From: Epiperipatus broadwayi
Taxonomy: Eukaryota > Onychophora > Udeonychophora > Euonychophora > Peripatidae
Length of the DNA stretch: 64,000 bases
Assembly (NCBI GenBank): GCA_028023455.1
Contig: JAQFVV010012544.1
Coordinates: 310,001 to 374,000, forward strand
Direction of reading: 5' to 3'
The position numbers were made by a program, and so were the translations under genes. A model generated the notes under the pieces. That model did not search any database, was not told where the DNA came from, and saw only the letters and a program-made list of their open reading frames with translations. Positions within the stretch are counted from its first letter, which is position 1. The number at the start of each line of letters is the position of its first letter. Shown here piece by piece: positions 23,559 to 37,386 of this stretch.

Positions 23559-26500
23559 TATTTGGCAATATGTAGCTTTGTTAATAGGTAATTTAATAAA
23601 TATATAGAAATGTAAATGCAGATATTGGTAGTGGAACAAGAGATGAAATCTTATCCAAGGACTTCAATTTTTTTATTGCAATTTGCGTAAGCTTGTGGTT
23701 AAGACCTGTAGAGGTCCCTACCTTTGCATTTTCAACTGCACATGCTTTAGGTTTATTGCCTTAGTAAATATTAATTACTAAACAAAGGAAAAAATAGTTA
23801 TTTGCTGATAATAACAGCAGACTTTTAGTGATGTCATGCTGAATCCTATGTTACAATGCTATTCTACATGTTAACATGATTTTACTACTCTTATTATATG
23901 TAGCATCAAAATTAGTTCAGTTATAATGCGATTCAAGATTATATATTATATGTTTTTGAAATCCATTATAAATCTGGATCTTATATTATAGGTCATTCAA
24001 TATTTTGAAATACATAGGATCATATGTGAAAAGTATGTTTTATTAAGTTGTATAGCATTCAAACTACATGCTTTACATTTTCTTTAGCATGGAGAAAATT
24101 CATTCCATTGGCACAGAAAAAAATGTATATTGTTTACAAAATTACAGATTAATGTAAAGTGATTCACAATAGACAAAGCGCATAGTTTGTGTTATAAAAA
24201 ATCAATTTAAAATTGGAAGTTTTTCATATATTCTTTTTATCTTTAAAACTATGGACATTTGGACTTTTGTTGCATGAGAAATTTATTTTAATTACATAAT
24301 AGATATTTAAAAAGAAAAGAAGAATGATATTTATCTTCTTTGAGATCTGACAATATTATCAATAGTTCAGCATTAACCCACCTATTATTAACTAGATACT
24401 TTTTTTTCTAGAAAACATGCTTAAAGCTTAAAATGTGTTATTATATAATTAATAATAAAATTAGTTATATTCAAATAATAATAATAACCAAAAGTTTCCC
24501 GTTCCCCCTTAATGAAACTTAAACTTAATCATTAATATTATATAATGTGATATGTGTATGTTCATATCTCTAGTGAGTGATTAGAAATCTTATATCATAG
24601 AAACATTTTAAAATAAACACCTGATACATGCACATACTCGCATATTGGGTATAACATACATTTTTATATTTATAATCTTAAAAATAATAATAATAGAGAA
24701 AAGTTAGTTGAATGATAAAGATAAGAATATTTAAAGAGATCAGTTTCAAATTATTTATGTCAATTTCCATTAATCTAGGTTACTAATTACTTTAAAATCT
24801 ATCTCTCATGATGCTTCATTTTTACCCTTTTCGATTTGTACATTTATACTCAACATGTACTCATGTAAGCATATTTATATCATTAGGTATGTGTGTATAT
24901 GTCTCTTCCCATTATTAATAAATTTGTATTTAACCTTTATATATAATATGAATAAACATATTTTTATGATACCTGAATTAATACAAAATAAAGTCATTTG
25001 ATAAAAAAAAAAACAACAACATATAAATGGCTACATGTACTGATAATTGAATAAAACATAATATATTGATAAAGTCAATGTTCACTATTATTGGAAAATC
25101 TTTTCTAATAATTGATTCTTGTTTTATTATTTAAAGAGAGAGACAATTGGACTTATTTAAAGGAGGATTGTTAATAGTCATTGAGAAAACAAAATTAAAA
25201 TCGATATTACTAAGTTCCTTTAATGCCAATGTAGAAACAATTTTAATGAATCTAAAGAAGTTCATTCTGAAGTTAGCTTGTTCAGGGTTAAAAATTTGAA
25301 TTCAGTCACATAATATTGTTTAACATTCATAGATTTATACTGGAAAAGTTCTAGATTATAATTCTTCCTTCTTTACTGTGATGATGAGGATGTTGTAACA
25401 TAAATTTGTTTAGGGACCATTTTCACACTGGGATTCATTTCATCCACTCTGGGTATGATTACTTCTATAGTCAAATGGATATTTCTGCTTTTCATATAAA
25501 TTTCAGCATTTTTACTTTGTGCTTTTATTTGAATTCAGCAATGGCATAGGTAAAGCAATAGCAAGGCTTGAAGTCTTCTTTGAACTTTTGCCATGGGAAT
25601 AATTTTAACTCTTCCAATGTGCCTAGAGTTCTTTGGATTGGCCATTGGGACTGTTCAACAGAATATCTTTCTACCCTTCAATACTGCTGTAGAAACCTTC
25701 AAATATAAAAATGATGTGTGGCTTCCTAGAGGCAATAAGACTTATTAAACTCAAATGTCTTATTTTTCAGACTATATATGTGCTAGCCTTTTGATGACAT
25801 CACATATATTTTGTTATTGAAACATCTAGTTATCCATAAATTATACTTGATCAGTGCAGCTGTGATACAATCTTTTCTTTGATATTTATATTTCTTCATA
25901 GTTTATTATGTTATGTGGTCCAAATGATCTGTGATCTCTTTCTAATTATAATAACCTCTTTTTGAGTCATTGTTCTCATCCTCCCAAATTTCTCACATTG
26001 AAGTTATCTCAAAATTGAGTTTATCTTTCTCTTTCACCTTTAACACTAGATTGCAATCTTTCTTAACCCTTTTAAATAAAATAAGAAAAATTGGACTTAA
26101 ATAATATATAAGAAGAAAAACAACTTTTTACACAGAAAATATAAAATTATTTAAAATCCTTTTTTAATATATCTGTAAATGTTTATGCTTTAGTGTTTGT
26201 ACATACACATGCATATACACATATATTTAAGTATATAAAACTTGCATATTGAAAGTAATCTAAACAATATTAAAAACTATAGATTATTAACATTACTAGT
26301 ATTAGAGTCATAGAATAAATTAGCAATAACAAAGTATTAATTAACTATAAAAAGTTAATGAGTAAACTTAGAAAAATGATTTATACTGTCTAAAACTACA
26401 GACATCTGTTTATATGTGCCTAACCCCTAATTCTTAAATATAACCACTCAAAAATTATATATTGTCTTCCTTCATTAATAAAATCAGTTGAATAGAGAAA

Positions 26501-26571
26501 AAAATATTTCTCCCACTTTTCTTCTGAGGTTTTTGGGATTTGTAATGTAGGGTTTGAACTCAATATGCACA
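23559..26571. other. AT-rich DNA with a less AT-rich block at 25.3-25.75 kb
   Basis: No gene was recognised. The block at 25.3-25.75 kb has a more balanced composition and could be an eroded transposon or a piece of unique sequence. No open frame of useful length is present on either strand. Confidence 0.4.
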
Positions 26572-27013
<442 letters not shown>

Positions 27014-27699
27014 TGTTGTTAAATAATAAAAATAAATTGATTTGGGGAAACTAATGCATAATTTATAATGTTGAGTTACTTTGTATCAGTTTTTACATTT
27101 ATTATTAATTAATGTTATGAATGTGTATGTTTTATATTTTCTACATGCCTTTTTTATTATTATTATTTGTCTATATAACTTAAATACATTTGAAAAGTAT
27201 TCTACCAGTTAATTATCTAGACTTATATACACACTTATATTTTACAAAAGATCTTGATTGAAAAAATTTTCATGTAAACTGTGTCAGATATTCATTCTTT
27301 AAGCTATTCTATATATATTCATTTATTATAAAATTAAGTTCTCATTATTAATAAAAAAGTAATATTTAATAAAATGTTATTTATTTAGCATTTAATGAAT
27401 TAATCTACAGATATATATCACAGTAATATAATAAAAGTCTGCTAATAAAAATATTATAATAAGCTGTAATTATATTCCAAATAATGGTAAATAAAATAAA
27501 TTCCAATATAAACTTTAATCAATAAAGTATTTTCATCTATATTCATAATCATTATCAACCAAACTGACTTAATTTCAAAATGGAGTAAAACAGCAACAAC
27601 CGGAAACCACATGTTAATTAACATATTCCATAATTTACTAATCTTAATATTGATTAATTGTCTGTTTATTATTATATTTTTATAATTATTAATAAAAAT
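27014..27699. other. AT-rich spacer
   Basis: Nothing was recognised between the microsatellite and the PLE fragment. Confidence 0.4.
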
Positions 27700-28570
27700 T
27701 GTCTATTTAATTTTTGTCTCTTCATTATTTTTCTCTTGATTTAAAATCCTAATTCTTTTCATATTGAAATCACATTTACATTTACAATTTCTATCATGAT
27801 CATAAAACACTGACTCTGCAAATGAATCACTTTTATTTTTATTATCTTTTTGAATTATCTCCATACTCTTTTATATAATAACTTATGTTCTTTAACTCTT
27901 GTCAATACTACACATTGTATCACCAATATATGAAGCATTATATCCACACAAAAAAATGATGAAATATATTTACTCACTCCATCTTTAGAAAATTTTATCT
28001 TATTCAAATTATATGATCATAAAATGAAATATTATATATTCCAATATAAATCTTTTCCAAAAAAGTTAGTTTGATTATTATTAGAAAAAGGAAATGAAAT
28101 TTATTTCATATTATTAATACACTTTTCAATATTATTCATTCTAATTTGTTTATTAGATTGTCAACTTGCCTGATAAATTTTCTTTATATCATAACCAACA
28201 TATAATAATTCATTTACATAAATCTCAATATTTTCTCTTTTATCATATGAAAATTTACATAACATTATTTTTCTGCAAAAAGACTTAAAAGAAGCCGTTT
28301 TATAATTATGCAGCACTTTATAAAAATATGGAATATAACCACTTGTTTGTGTAGGCTTAACAAACAAATTATAATCAATAACGTTATTATTTCTTGAGAC
28401 AATCCAATCCAAATACTTTAAACTATTATTACATTTCTTTTCTATAGTGTTTTTAAGACCTTTTAATTTATTAAATTCGTTAAAAACTTGATCAATTATT
28501 TTTGAAGAAGCACAAAAATTCATGATCCACATATCTTGTATATATTTTAATATTATTAACATTAATTTAT
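27700..28570 (-). pseudogene. Penelope-like element fragment, RT thumb and GIY-YIG remnant
   Basis: The minus frame 28161-28562 reads through a PLE-type segment: KCNNSLKYLDWIVSRNNNVIDY, then LFVKPTQTSGYIPY, a TASFKSFCRKIMLCKF stretch and ENIEIYVNELLYVGYDIKKI. These are the regions just after the catalytic box in Penelope-type RTs. Below it on the same strand, at about 27740-27930, shifted frames give YIGDT and a DSFAESVFYDHDRNC-like stretch, consistent with a decayed GIY-YIG domain. The 5' part with the catalytic RT motifs is missing. It differs from the element at 18.64 kb and from the pair at 42.5-44.4 kb, so the window holds several PLE lineages. It ends just before the 2.1-kb unknown element. 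Confidence 0.75.
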
Positions 28571-28670
28571 TTAAAATATTCTTTTAATTAAAACTACTAC
28601 TATTGATTAAAGTTTATACTGCAATTTATTTTATTTACCCGGTTATTTACAGTTTATATATATTGTAACA

Positions 28671-30802
28671 AGCACAGACGATGTTACATTGTTTTTTTAT
28701 TATTAAACATGTTCGCATTTAAAAATTTTCTTTAAGAATTAAAAATTGAAATTAAATATCATCTTAAACTCATATATATAAATTGCACAGATAAAAAAAA
28801 TTATTAAAATAAAACTTTATTAAAAATAGAAAGGTATTTTAAAAACAAAAACCTAAAAAGATTTAGAGATAAAAATATATCTTTAATCTTGGAAAACACA
28901 TTGATTAATCAGAAATGGAAATGATTGTTTTAATTAGTTAAATGTAAACCAGCCTTGGGCATTTAAATGTAAAAACATTGGTCAGATAGAAAAACAATAG
29001 AAACTTTTAGCAAATAAAAAGAAATCCCTATGGAATCAGACCTCAGCGAAAGGACCATTGCATCGATGACGTAATGTAAATTCAATCCTTCAAATTAATA
29101 TAAAAGGACAAGTTTGAAAATTATTAGTTATTGATTATTTATGATGTGACAGATATGTGTTAGTGCGGAAGTGAAGGAGAAGGGATTGAAAAGACGCACT
29201 CTTCAATCCCTTCAGTTTTGCCAAAGAAAGAAAGAGAAATGAACTATCATTTTCTACATTGAGGACCAACTAAACTAAAAAACCTCCGAATGAATAAATA
29301 AAACAACGGCTAAATGAATGCCAATCTTTTTAGGATGGCATGGGAATTCACATTCAAATGGCAAGGAACATATAAAGATGAACTGTTTAAAAAACCGTAA
29401 GAACTTTATAATTTATGAACATTAAATTAAAAACTTTCCATATATAAAAAATGCAAATAGAATCCTATCTGACCAACATAAATTAATATTAATAATGTTA
29501 TTTGATATTTTTTTTTAGTTAAAATCATTTTCATTTATTTATTTTTTGTTCTTTAAGTTTTAGTATGATTTCTGTTTTTCGTTAAGTTAAATTATATAAA
29601 TGTTAAACTTAAGTGGGCGTGAATGGCTGTATAGATTTGTAAAGCTATATTAGGGGAGGGTAATCTTAGGTTATTGTTTTATGGTTAAATTGGGTCAATG
29701 GATTGGATATATTGGTGTGATTAGTAGATGTAATATTGATTCACTACGGGCAGAATCGTTTCATATGCTGCACTCACCCATTTGCCTATGGAAGGAATTA
29801 TAAGATGGAGAATGCAGTTCCTTTCTATGGAGTTTTTTTTTTTATTGCTCTTCTTGTAATATACCTATTTGACGAGAGGCAATTTCTTCTCTTAACTTTT
29901 TGGTGTTGCCGTATTTCGTATTACATTGAATGCATCGATATGTCAGATAAATTGACGCCAGTTTTGGCTGCAAACCTTTAAGGTTAAATAGGGATAGAAT
30001 GTTTTATTTTCAAATGCAAATCTTTGTAGTCTATTCATACTCGACACTAAACAAAAATGCATTAAATTTAAGTTGTTTATAGATGCTTGCATGGATTGGT
30101 TATCGGTTAAGTATTTTTTGGGTTTTCATATTTGATCAAAATATATAGACATTCGATAAATAATGATACCTTACAGTGAGTATCTAAAATGTATTTATTC
30201 GGATGTCTTTTAAGTTATTGGTGACAATACAAGTATCTTATGGTGAATACTATTGGCTTACTTATAAATTTTCCTCTGCAATTGTCAGTATCAATGATTT
30301 TATATTTTGATCGTTTATGTTTATTTTGAAATGTTTTTAACCGTTGTAATCTATGTAACCGATCTATACTCAACATTATTAAAACAAATTTTTTTATAAT
30401 TCCATCTGTGCGAACTTAATTAAAATGTAAACTTATAATATAATAGAAATTAAAATGTAAATTAAAATCTAAAGTAAAGTTAAAAATAATGTTAAATGTT
30501 AAAATGTAAACTGATACTAAAACAATTTTCAATCTTATATATATGTGCATAAATAAATGTTTGTATGCTAATTACTGGCAGTGGCTTATTTTATTCTTTT
30601 TTATATATACTCTTAGATTATATTATTTAATCTCTGCTATTCCACTGAGCTAGTGACCTGGGCTAATGACCGGATGCAAAATATAAAAAAAAATGTTTTT
30701 TTTTACTTACGTATCTGCCTACTCTATAAATTTTTCTAGGTTCAAATGCCTAGATGGCGCCCTGTAGTGTAGTTTACGTAAGTCTACCTTCTCCGGATCG
30801 TT
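28671..30802 (-). mobile_element. 2.1-kb non-coding dispersed element, copy B
   Basis: This is the reverse-orientation partner of 5381-7500, of almost the same length (2.13 kb). Matching landmarks, read in reverse, are the GCACAGAC end (28672), the 12-bp hairpin (29179-29213), the AGGGGAGGGTAATCTTAGGTTA block (about 29652-29673), the CGTATTTCGTATTACATTGAATGCAT block (about 29910) and the GGCGCC…GGATCGTT end (30768-30802). The copies differ by many substitutions and small indels, so they are not a recent duplication. The plus frame at 29736-29981 is not kept in the other copy. Confidence 0.8.
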
Positions 30803-30875
30803 AGAATATATATATAAAATTGCATATATATATATATTTTTTAAATTTTAACAATTTTATAATATATGTACATTA

Positions 30876-31143
30876 ACATCTTCGAATATATATATATATT
30901 TATTGGTATATAAGGCAATTATCAGATCTTACTAATAATCTTGCCCTATAAATAAGTAATCTACTTTGATTAAGGAAACTTACTGTTATAATTGTTTATC
31001 CACATCTTCGAATATATATATATATTTATTTATTTATTTATTTATTGGTATATAAGGCAATTATCAGATCTTACTAATAATCTTGCCCTATAAATAAGTA
31101 ATTCATTTTGATTAAGGAAACTTACTGTTATAATTGTTTATCC
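30876..31143. repeat. Tandem duplication, two units of about 126 and 142 bp
   Basis: Unit 1 (30876-31001) and unit 2 (31002-31143) share ACATCTTCGAATATATATAT, then TTGGTATATAAGGCAATTAT, then CTTGCCCTATAAATAAGTAAT, nearly identical. Unit 2 has an expanded (ATTT)n. The near identity indicates a recent event. No function is seen. Confidence 0.9.
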
Positions 31144-31149
31144 CATTCC

Positions 31150-32085
31150 TATTTAATAACTGAAATACAGGCTTATTATATGCCTGTATCAATATATGTA
31201 ATATATAGGGTATATGAGCACAGACTTTCACATAACTAATCACTCTCCCCTCTATCTCATAACACTGATATGCTTGAACACACATATGTCAAAAAGATAA
31301 ATAGTCACCAATATTCGTTTTTCATGCTAAACCAGCAATCATCAGTTGTTCCAGATTATCATCTCTATACATGTATGCAATAAGTGCTTAGATATATATT
31401 AAGATAGCCAATCTTCATACTTTAATGGACAGGCTTCAATCCACTCTGCACTCCAACTTTTCAACCATCCATCCAATTAAAAATCTGAGGGTGGAATTCT
31501 CAAAGGCCACCCTGAGGCCAAGATTCTTATCACACCCATGTTGATCCAACATCAATCTGACTCCTCATGTAAAAGAATATAATCCATTTAATATATATAC
31601 AAGGAATGGGCAGACATCTCTACTATGTAATAACTGAAATACAGGCTTATATACCTGTTTCAATATATGTAATATATAAAGTATATGAGCACAGACTTTC
31701 ACATGACCCACTACTCTCCATTCTATCTCATAACACTGATATATTTGAACACACATATGTTGAAAAGATAAATAATCGCCTCTGGGTGACCTTTGAACAT
31801 TCCTTCCTCAGATTTTCAATTGGCTGGATGTTGAAGAGTTGGAGTGTAGAGTGGATTGAAGCCTGTCCATTAAAGTATAAAGATTGATTATCTTAATATA
31901 TATCACTTATTGCATATATGTGTAGAGATGATAATCTGAACCAACTGGTTTAGCATTAAATATGTATATTGGTGATTATTTATCTTTTTGACATATGTGT
32001 GTTCAAGTGGATGAGTGTTATGAGATAGAGTGGAAATTAGTGTGTCATGTGAAAGTCTGTGCTCATATACCCTATACATTACTAT
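31150..32085. repeat. Foldback repeat with about 300-bp arms and an extra internal copy
   Basis: The left arm (about 31150-31500) is the inverse of the right arm (about 31790-32085), including GAGCACAGACTTTCACAT with its complement and GACAGGCTTCAATCCACTCT with its complement. A further direct copy of the outer 140 bp (about 31620-31775) lies in the centre. A fourth copy of the same unit lies at about 49670-49785. Short frames on both strands (31565-31756, 31606-31887) are by-products of the repeat. Confidence 0.8.
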
Positions 32086-33360
32086 TTGTAACTTTCTGTA
32101 ATAAGTTCTGCTGTTTTTTTTTTATATGATTTTTTTTTCAGTATTATATATGTCAATAATGCATACAAATATCTTTCCAAATCTGAAATACAAAGAGTAG
32201 TATATAAGTGGATTATATTATCATCCAATAGTAAACTTTCTGAAAATATCACAGTAGTCTGTGTCTCAATCAAAAATGAACCCTCACATTCACCAATTAA
32301 TAATGATATGCTTGGAAACTATTTTCCTGAAGAGATCATGCTTGATGATATAATTTGAACTTGAATCAGATATATGCTGTTGATAAAGAGATGTGAGGTA
32401 ATTATCGAGGAGTGAATGCTGTCATGTTATTCCAACAATGATCTCAAGATACTCAAACAAGCAAGTATATCTATTTAAGGTCTAAAGAAGAGAAAAAATG
32501 TATGTGCTAATGTCTAACATTTACCATATCAACAACATTTTTATTATATTTTCAATTTTTAATTATCTTTAAAATTTCATGCTTAGTTAATTATAATGGA
32601 TAATTTATTTTCATTTTTTTTTAAAAGGTGTATAAGTAAATATATTTAGTCTTTCACCATATTACTCTACTGCGATCATTTGGGTTAATATTTTTACATT
32701 CATTAATACTATACATTTTTATAAGACTCAAGTATTTTTAAGTTATTTATGTTTACATCGATATTTCTATTTCTATATTTTTCAAGTTTTTTTAAAACTC
32801 CAAATAGATGAAATTGGCTTATTTAAACTGTACGAATCTACTGGTCTTAATATACTCCAAAAAGTATTATATGCAAATATTAAAGCAGTGAAACAATTTT
32901 ATTGAGATTAGTAAAAAAAAAAAAAAAACCCATAAAATTAGAAAAATAAATGGTTTCTATAAGATGTAATCTACTGAAAGAAAAATTTGAATTACCAATA
33001 GTAATTTTGGCAATATCTGTATTAAAAATCTTATATAAATCTAAAATAATAAAAATTCATGTATGATTTAGTAAGGAAAGATAAAATAAATAATATAACA
33101 TGTAGGATATGTTATCAATCTGACCTTAAACTAGCATTTATAAGAATGTTTTAAATGTCAGAAAAATATTTATTAAAATTGAAAATATATTTAATTTTGT
33201 ATATAAAGTAAAAAAAAAAAAAAATTCATTTAAAAAAAAAAAATTTAGATAAATAATGTTTATATATTAAATGCTTTTATTTACCATGCATTAAAACTTA
33301 AAAAAAAAATTGCTTCTTTACCCATAATTGCAATTGTTAAATTTATCTAGAAATAAAATA
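32086..33360. other. AT-rich spacer
   Basis: Only poly-A runs (for example near 32913 and 33210-33243) and short frames are present. Nothing was recognised. Confidence 0.4.
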
Positions 33361-33364
33361 ATGA

Positions 33365-33620
33365 AGTGAGGGGGGGGGGGTTAGAAATTAATTAAGTCAA
33401 TTTATTGTTAAGAAAAATAGTGAATTAATTCCTGAAACCATTATATTTTTATTTCAAGTTAAATTTTAAAAAACCCATTGAAGAAACAATATTTTTTTTT
33501 GCTTTTGATAGCATGATAAATAAAAGTCTTTAATATAAGAAAAATAATCTCTATTTATTTTTAATGTTTTAGTATTGGCACAATAAATAAAAATGTTAAA
33601 CTATCATGTACTTTAATAGT
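33365..33620. repeat. Palindromic MITE-like repeat, uninterrupted copy
   Basis: It starts with a G run (33371-33380) and TTAGAAATTAATTAAGTCAA, and a weak inverse lies at 33420-33440. It is followed by blocks equivalent to both flanks of the intact RTE (12150-12210 and 15569-15690) joined without the LINE. It therefore serves as a model of the empty site. It is more degenerate than the 12-kb copy and non-coding. Confidence 0.6.
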
Positions 33621-34516
33621 TTAAGGTCTTTGGTGCCATATTGAATTTCTAAAAATTAACTTGAGACACAATTTTCACAATAACTTCAGTTTTAATAATG
33701 TTATAGTAAAAATATTTATATTGATAGAAACTAAAACAACTAAGGAATACAGTAAGGCTAAGACAAATAGTGATTACCATTTCAAAAATAAGGAAAAAAA
33801 ATTCAACATAATTTCTAATTTATCATTCAGTTTAAATTACATCTTTATTGATAATTTATTTGTATTCTTCACAAAATTCTCATTCAAACCATATATAATA
33901 TTTCTTACTTGAGACAATGCAGAGCTTTAGAATCTTCAAAACTAGTCACATAAGAATTATTCATTTTTATGTTGTACCCCGAAAGTTAACAAATCTCAAG
34001 ACATCCATAAGAAAAAGATTCATCCTAATAAAAGTACAAAACAAATCATTTCCAGAAGGTGGATATGCATTTGTCATTATAGTAATTGGATTCTTATCTA
34101 TCTAAAACTAGACATTATAGGCTACTGTCTGTATAAATTATAAAATGAGTTTTATCTTTTCATTTTACATGTTTTGTGTACACCAGTGATGTTTATATTC
34201 TTTATGCACACCAATGATGCTATCTTGAAAATAATGTGATGCAAGATGTGGCAAAACTACTGATTCCACAGCATGTGTACCAAGGTATATGCAAAAATCA
34301 GAATTTGATTCTTTGCCTGCATAAAATTCCATGTGGTATATACATAACCATTGTGACTATCACCACACACTCACCATTTGAAATTTCTCTATTGGTTTTA
34401 AGTGTTTATATTTTCACATGGTACTATGCCCAGTAAATTTTGTGATTACTTTATCAACTGCAATGTTTCTGTGCATCTGATAATCAGTCTTAAAATTTAT
34501 ATTGCACTGGTCTGTA

Positions 34517-34521
<5 letters not shown>
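33621..34521. other. AT-rich spacer with short domain-less frames
   Basis: Frames at 33661-33912, 33917-34105 and 34236-34436 (+) have ordinary AT-driven composition, no signal of a protein family and no shared context. I do not call them genes. Confidence 0.4.

Positions 34522-34603
<82 letters not shown>
34522..34603. repeat. (TA)n microsatellite, about 41 units
   Basis: A pure TA run. The YIYIYI frames on both strands are its translation. It may form cruciform or Z-like structure and will be length-variable. Confidence 0.97.
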
Positions 34604-34605
<2 letters not shown>

Positions 34606-34776
34606 CATTACTTGTTATACAAACACAGATATGCAAATGCAAACACAAACTCACTAATACAAATATAATCACACTAATAAATTATTAAATCTTTTGATAA
34701 TCATTATGTCTATAAAATAAGGTTGCCTTAAACTTGGATCAGAGTCCCAAAATTACATTGTACATAAACCCCTTTT

Positions 34777-34950
34777 AAAGCTTTAACCTTACTACTATGT
34801 GCATTGAGTGTTCAATTTTATCATGAGAGGGACCTTTGCAAATCTTAACACAAGATTATGACTTTATAAAGATAAGAGCAGCTCTCTTTTTTCAACCTAC
34901 TTTCTAATTATATAGGCAAATCTAAAGCATTTTGATTTGAGAATGTGAAT
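34777..34950. repeat. Partial direct copy of the 35-kb foldback element
   Basis: Its first part repeats the left arm of 35079-35470 (GCTTTAACCTTACTAC, then TCTTAACACAAGATTATGA). Its last part matches the loop of that element in the opposite orientation (TAGGCAAATCTAAAGCATTTTGAT), which indicates that the loop has flipped in one of the copies. Confidence 0.7.
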
Positions 34951-35078
34951 CTAGTAAGATCTCCACTAATTAAGTTCACTATCTTGTCTAGAAATCAGCC
35001 TTCATGAAGTCTTTTGATTCACGGTGAGTTAATATTTAGGTCTTATAATTAGAAATATTTTGAATCAATGTAAAGTTG

Positions 35079-35470
35079 TAAACATTAATTCTTACTAAGT
35101 GCATGGCACATAAATACATATAAGGCTTTAACCTTACTACAATGTACCTTGAGTGCTCAATTTTACCACAGGAGGGAATTCTACAAATTTTAACACAAGA
35201 TTATGAATTTATAAAGATAAGAACAGCCATCTTATCTTCAACCTACTTTCTATCTTCACATATTCAGATCAAAATGCTTTAGATTTGTCTATATAATTAG
35301 AAAGTAGGCTGAAGATAAGATGGCCACTCTTTATAAAGTTGTAATCTTGTGTTAAGATTTGTAGATATCCTTCTCATGGTAAAATTGAGCACTTACGATG
35401 CATAGTAATACAGTTAAAGCCTTATATGTATTTATGTGCTGACCATGTGCTTAATAAGAATTAATGTTTA
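35079..35470. repeat. Near-perfect foldback element, about 172-bp arms
   Basis: The left arm 35079-35252 and right arm 35299-35470 are inverse to each other with few mismatches and a loop of about 46 nt. Both ends read TAAACATTAATTCTTA on the inward strand. It has no coding capacity. The high arm identity suggests recent formation or arm-to-arm gene conversion. Confidence 0.9.
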
Positions 35471-36320
35471 TAAACCACTTTTGTTATATTTGAATACAAA
35501 TTATATATTGTATAATAAAGAACATAAATGATATAACATTATATAATTCATATATTACACAGACACAGCAATACAAATACAAACACATTAATAAATTATA
35601 CCATTTATCAAATAATTTAAAAAAAGTTAAAATACTATTCAAAAAATTAAAATTGAATACTTACAACCCAATATTCTGATAGATTTTTATTGGAATGAAG
35701 GTCTTGAAACATGCATCATTGGTGCATTTTTAATCCATTCTAGTAATGAGTTTGGCCAATAAACAAATTCTGCCTTTGTTTTCTTCATGCAATCTAGTAA
35801 ATGGAACAGAAAAAAAATTAAATGAACCTATTAAGAAAAATATTAATACTAAATTCAATGTCCAATTACAACTTTTGATATTTTAAAGAGGAATTCAAAC
35901 AGCAATGACTGCCAGGATTTCTGTTGACATCATATTTATAGTTTTTATACAATTTTAAAAATAAAAGAAAATTTCAATGAATCAGCTGCCACTAGCATCT
36001 ATCACACTGCAACCACTCAATTCATTAAAGCACCTTGACACAGTTGATGTATGTATATATATATATCACTAAATATTTCTGATATTAGTTAATATATACC
36101 CCTTATGTAAATACTATCTTTAATATGTGTACATAATTATATATGTATATAATAAAGCATTAAGCAACTTAAAATATGAAGATATCCTTTCTGTTGAAAA
36201 GTGTTTGACATTTTTTCTTTCTATTTGAATTTTTTTTAAATACTTAACAAAACTATATTGTAAATTAATTTCATTTTATTTTAACTTAAATCAAGCTTTG
36301 AATTGTATTGAAAACAAATT
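35471..36320. other. AT-rich spacer
   Basis: Nothing was recognised here. Confidence 0.35.
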
Positions 36321-36324
36321 GACA

Positions 36325-36780
36325 TTCTTAGAACAATTTTTAAATTTAATATCAAAATATTCAAAAGTTTTCTACCCAGTGTTTCATATCTAAGAAAAAA
36401 AAATAGTTACCTCCCTAAAATTTTGTAGTAGTTTGGTAGCAATTTAGAAATTATGTAGTAAATTTCAATAAATTATATTGAATTTAAAGCCATTAAATCT
36501 TGATTTTAAAATATTATTATAACTTTATTCAAACTTTTAATTGAAATCAAAAAAGTCTCTATATTGTCCTCTTCTGACCTTAGTTAAAACCTATTGAAGT
36601 TCTGAAAATGAATTTTAAATTTCACATCAAAATATTCAAAATTTCCCTGCTCAGGGAGTTCATATCTAAGAAACTAGGTTATGATGCTTTGGTAGTGATT
36701 TAGAAAAAATGTACCAAATTTAACAAATTATATTAAATTTAAATCCATTAAACATCAATTTTAAAATTTTATTCTAACAT
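36325..36780. repeat. Imperfect direct repeat, units about 280 bp apart
   Basis: The segment at 36325-36530 and the segment at 36605-36780 share TCAAAATATTCAAAA, then CATATCTAAGAAA, then a TTTGGTAG…ATTTAGAAA…CCATTAAA order. This is probably an old tandem duplication. It is not coding. Confidence 0.6.
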
Positions 36781-36971
36781 AAATAATAAAAGTGATTATA
36801 AGAGTTTATAAACCAACAAAAATATTAAATTGTGAGAGGAAATATGAATTCAGTTTGACAATCTTAGTAAATGTAGAAATATGATCAATCACTAATAAAT
36901 TTAATCTAAGCATAGTGCATTTATCATCTAAAAATAGTATTTTCTTAAAGGTTCGTGTTAATTATGTTTTA

Positions 36972-37386
36972 GTGATATTTATATCTTGGACTATTTCCAT
37001 CGTCTACTACAAGTATTGAATATCTTTAGAAAAAATTAACTTTATTTAAATATTACAAATACATTCAACTGTTAGCAATAGTAAATAGATTAGTATATTC
37101 ACAATATTTCAAGAAGATGGATCAGTTTTTTAGAGCATTATCTTAAAATTTAATACTCAAGAATCTAAGGTCCAGGTTTGATCCCATGCTAGTATTATCA
37201 CTGGTCAGGCCAGAATCAGATGAAGAAGAGAAGAGAATAATACCTTTCAAAATGTTGTGCATATACTAATCTCTGTGTATTACTAACAGTTGAATGTATT
37301 TGGAATATTTAAATAAAGTTATTTTTTTCTAAAGACATTCAATACTAATATTAGATGATGGAAATAGTCTAATATATAAATACAAC
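36972..37386. mobile_element. MITE-like element with about 110-bp terminal inverted repeats
   Basis: The left arm (36972-37080) is the inverse of the right arm (about 37270-37386), including GACTATTTCCATCGTCTA with its near-complement and AACTTTATTTAAATATT. The middle (about 37115-37175) contains a tRNA-like box B string, CAGGTTTGATCCC, with a weaker upstream box A, so an older SINE may be carried inside. A deleted relative lies at 45990-46117. Confidence 0.8.

Noticed and set aside
34402-34672. Open frames with long YIYIYI stretches on both strands
   Set aside because: They come from the (TA)n microsatellite.
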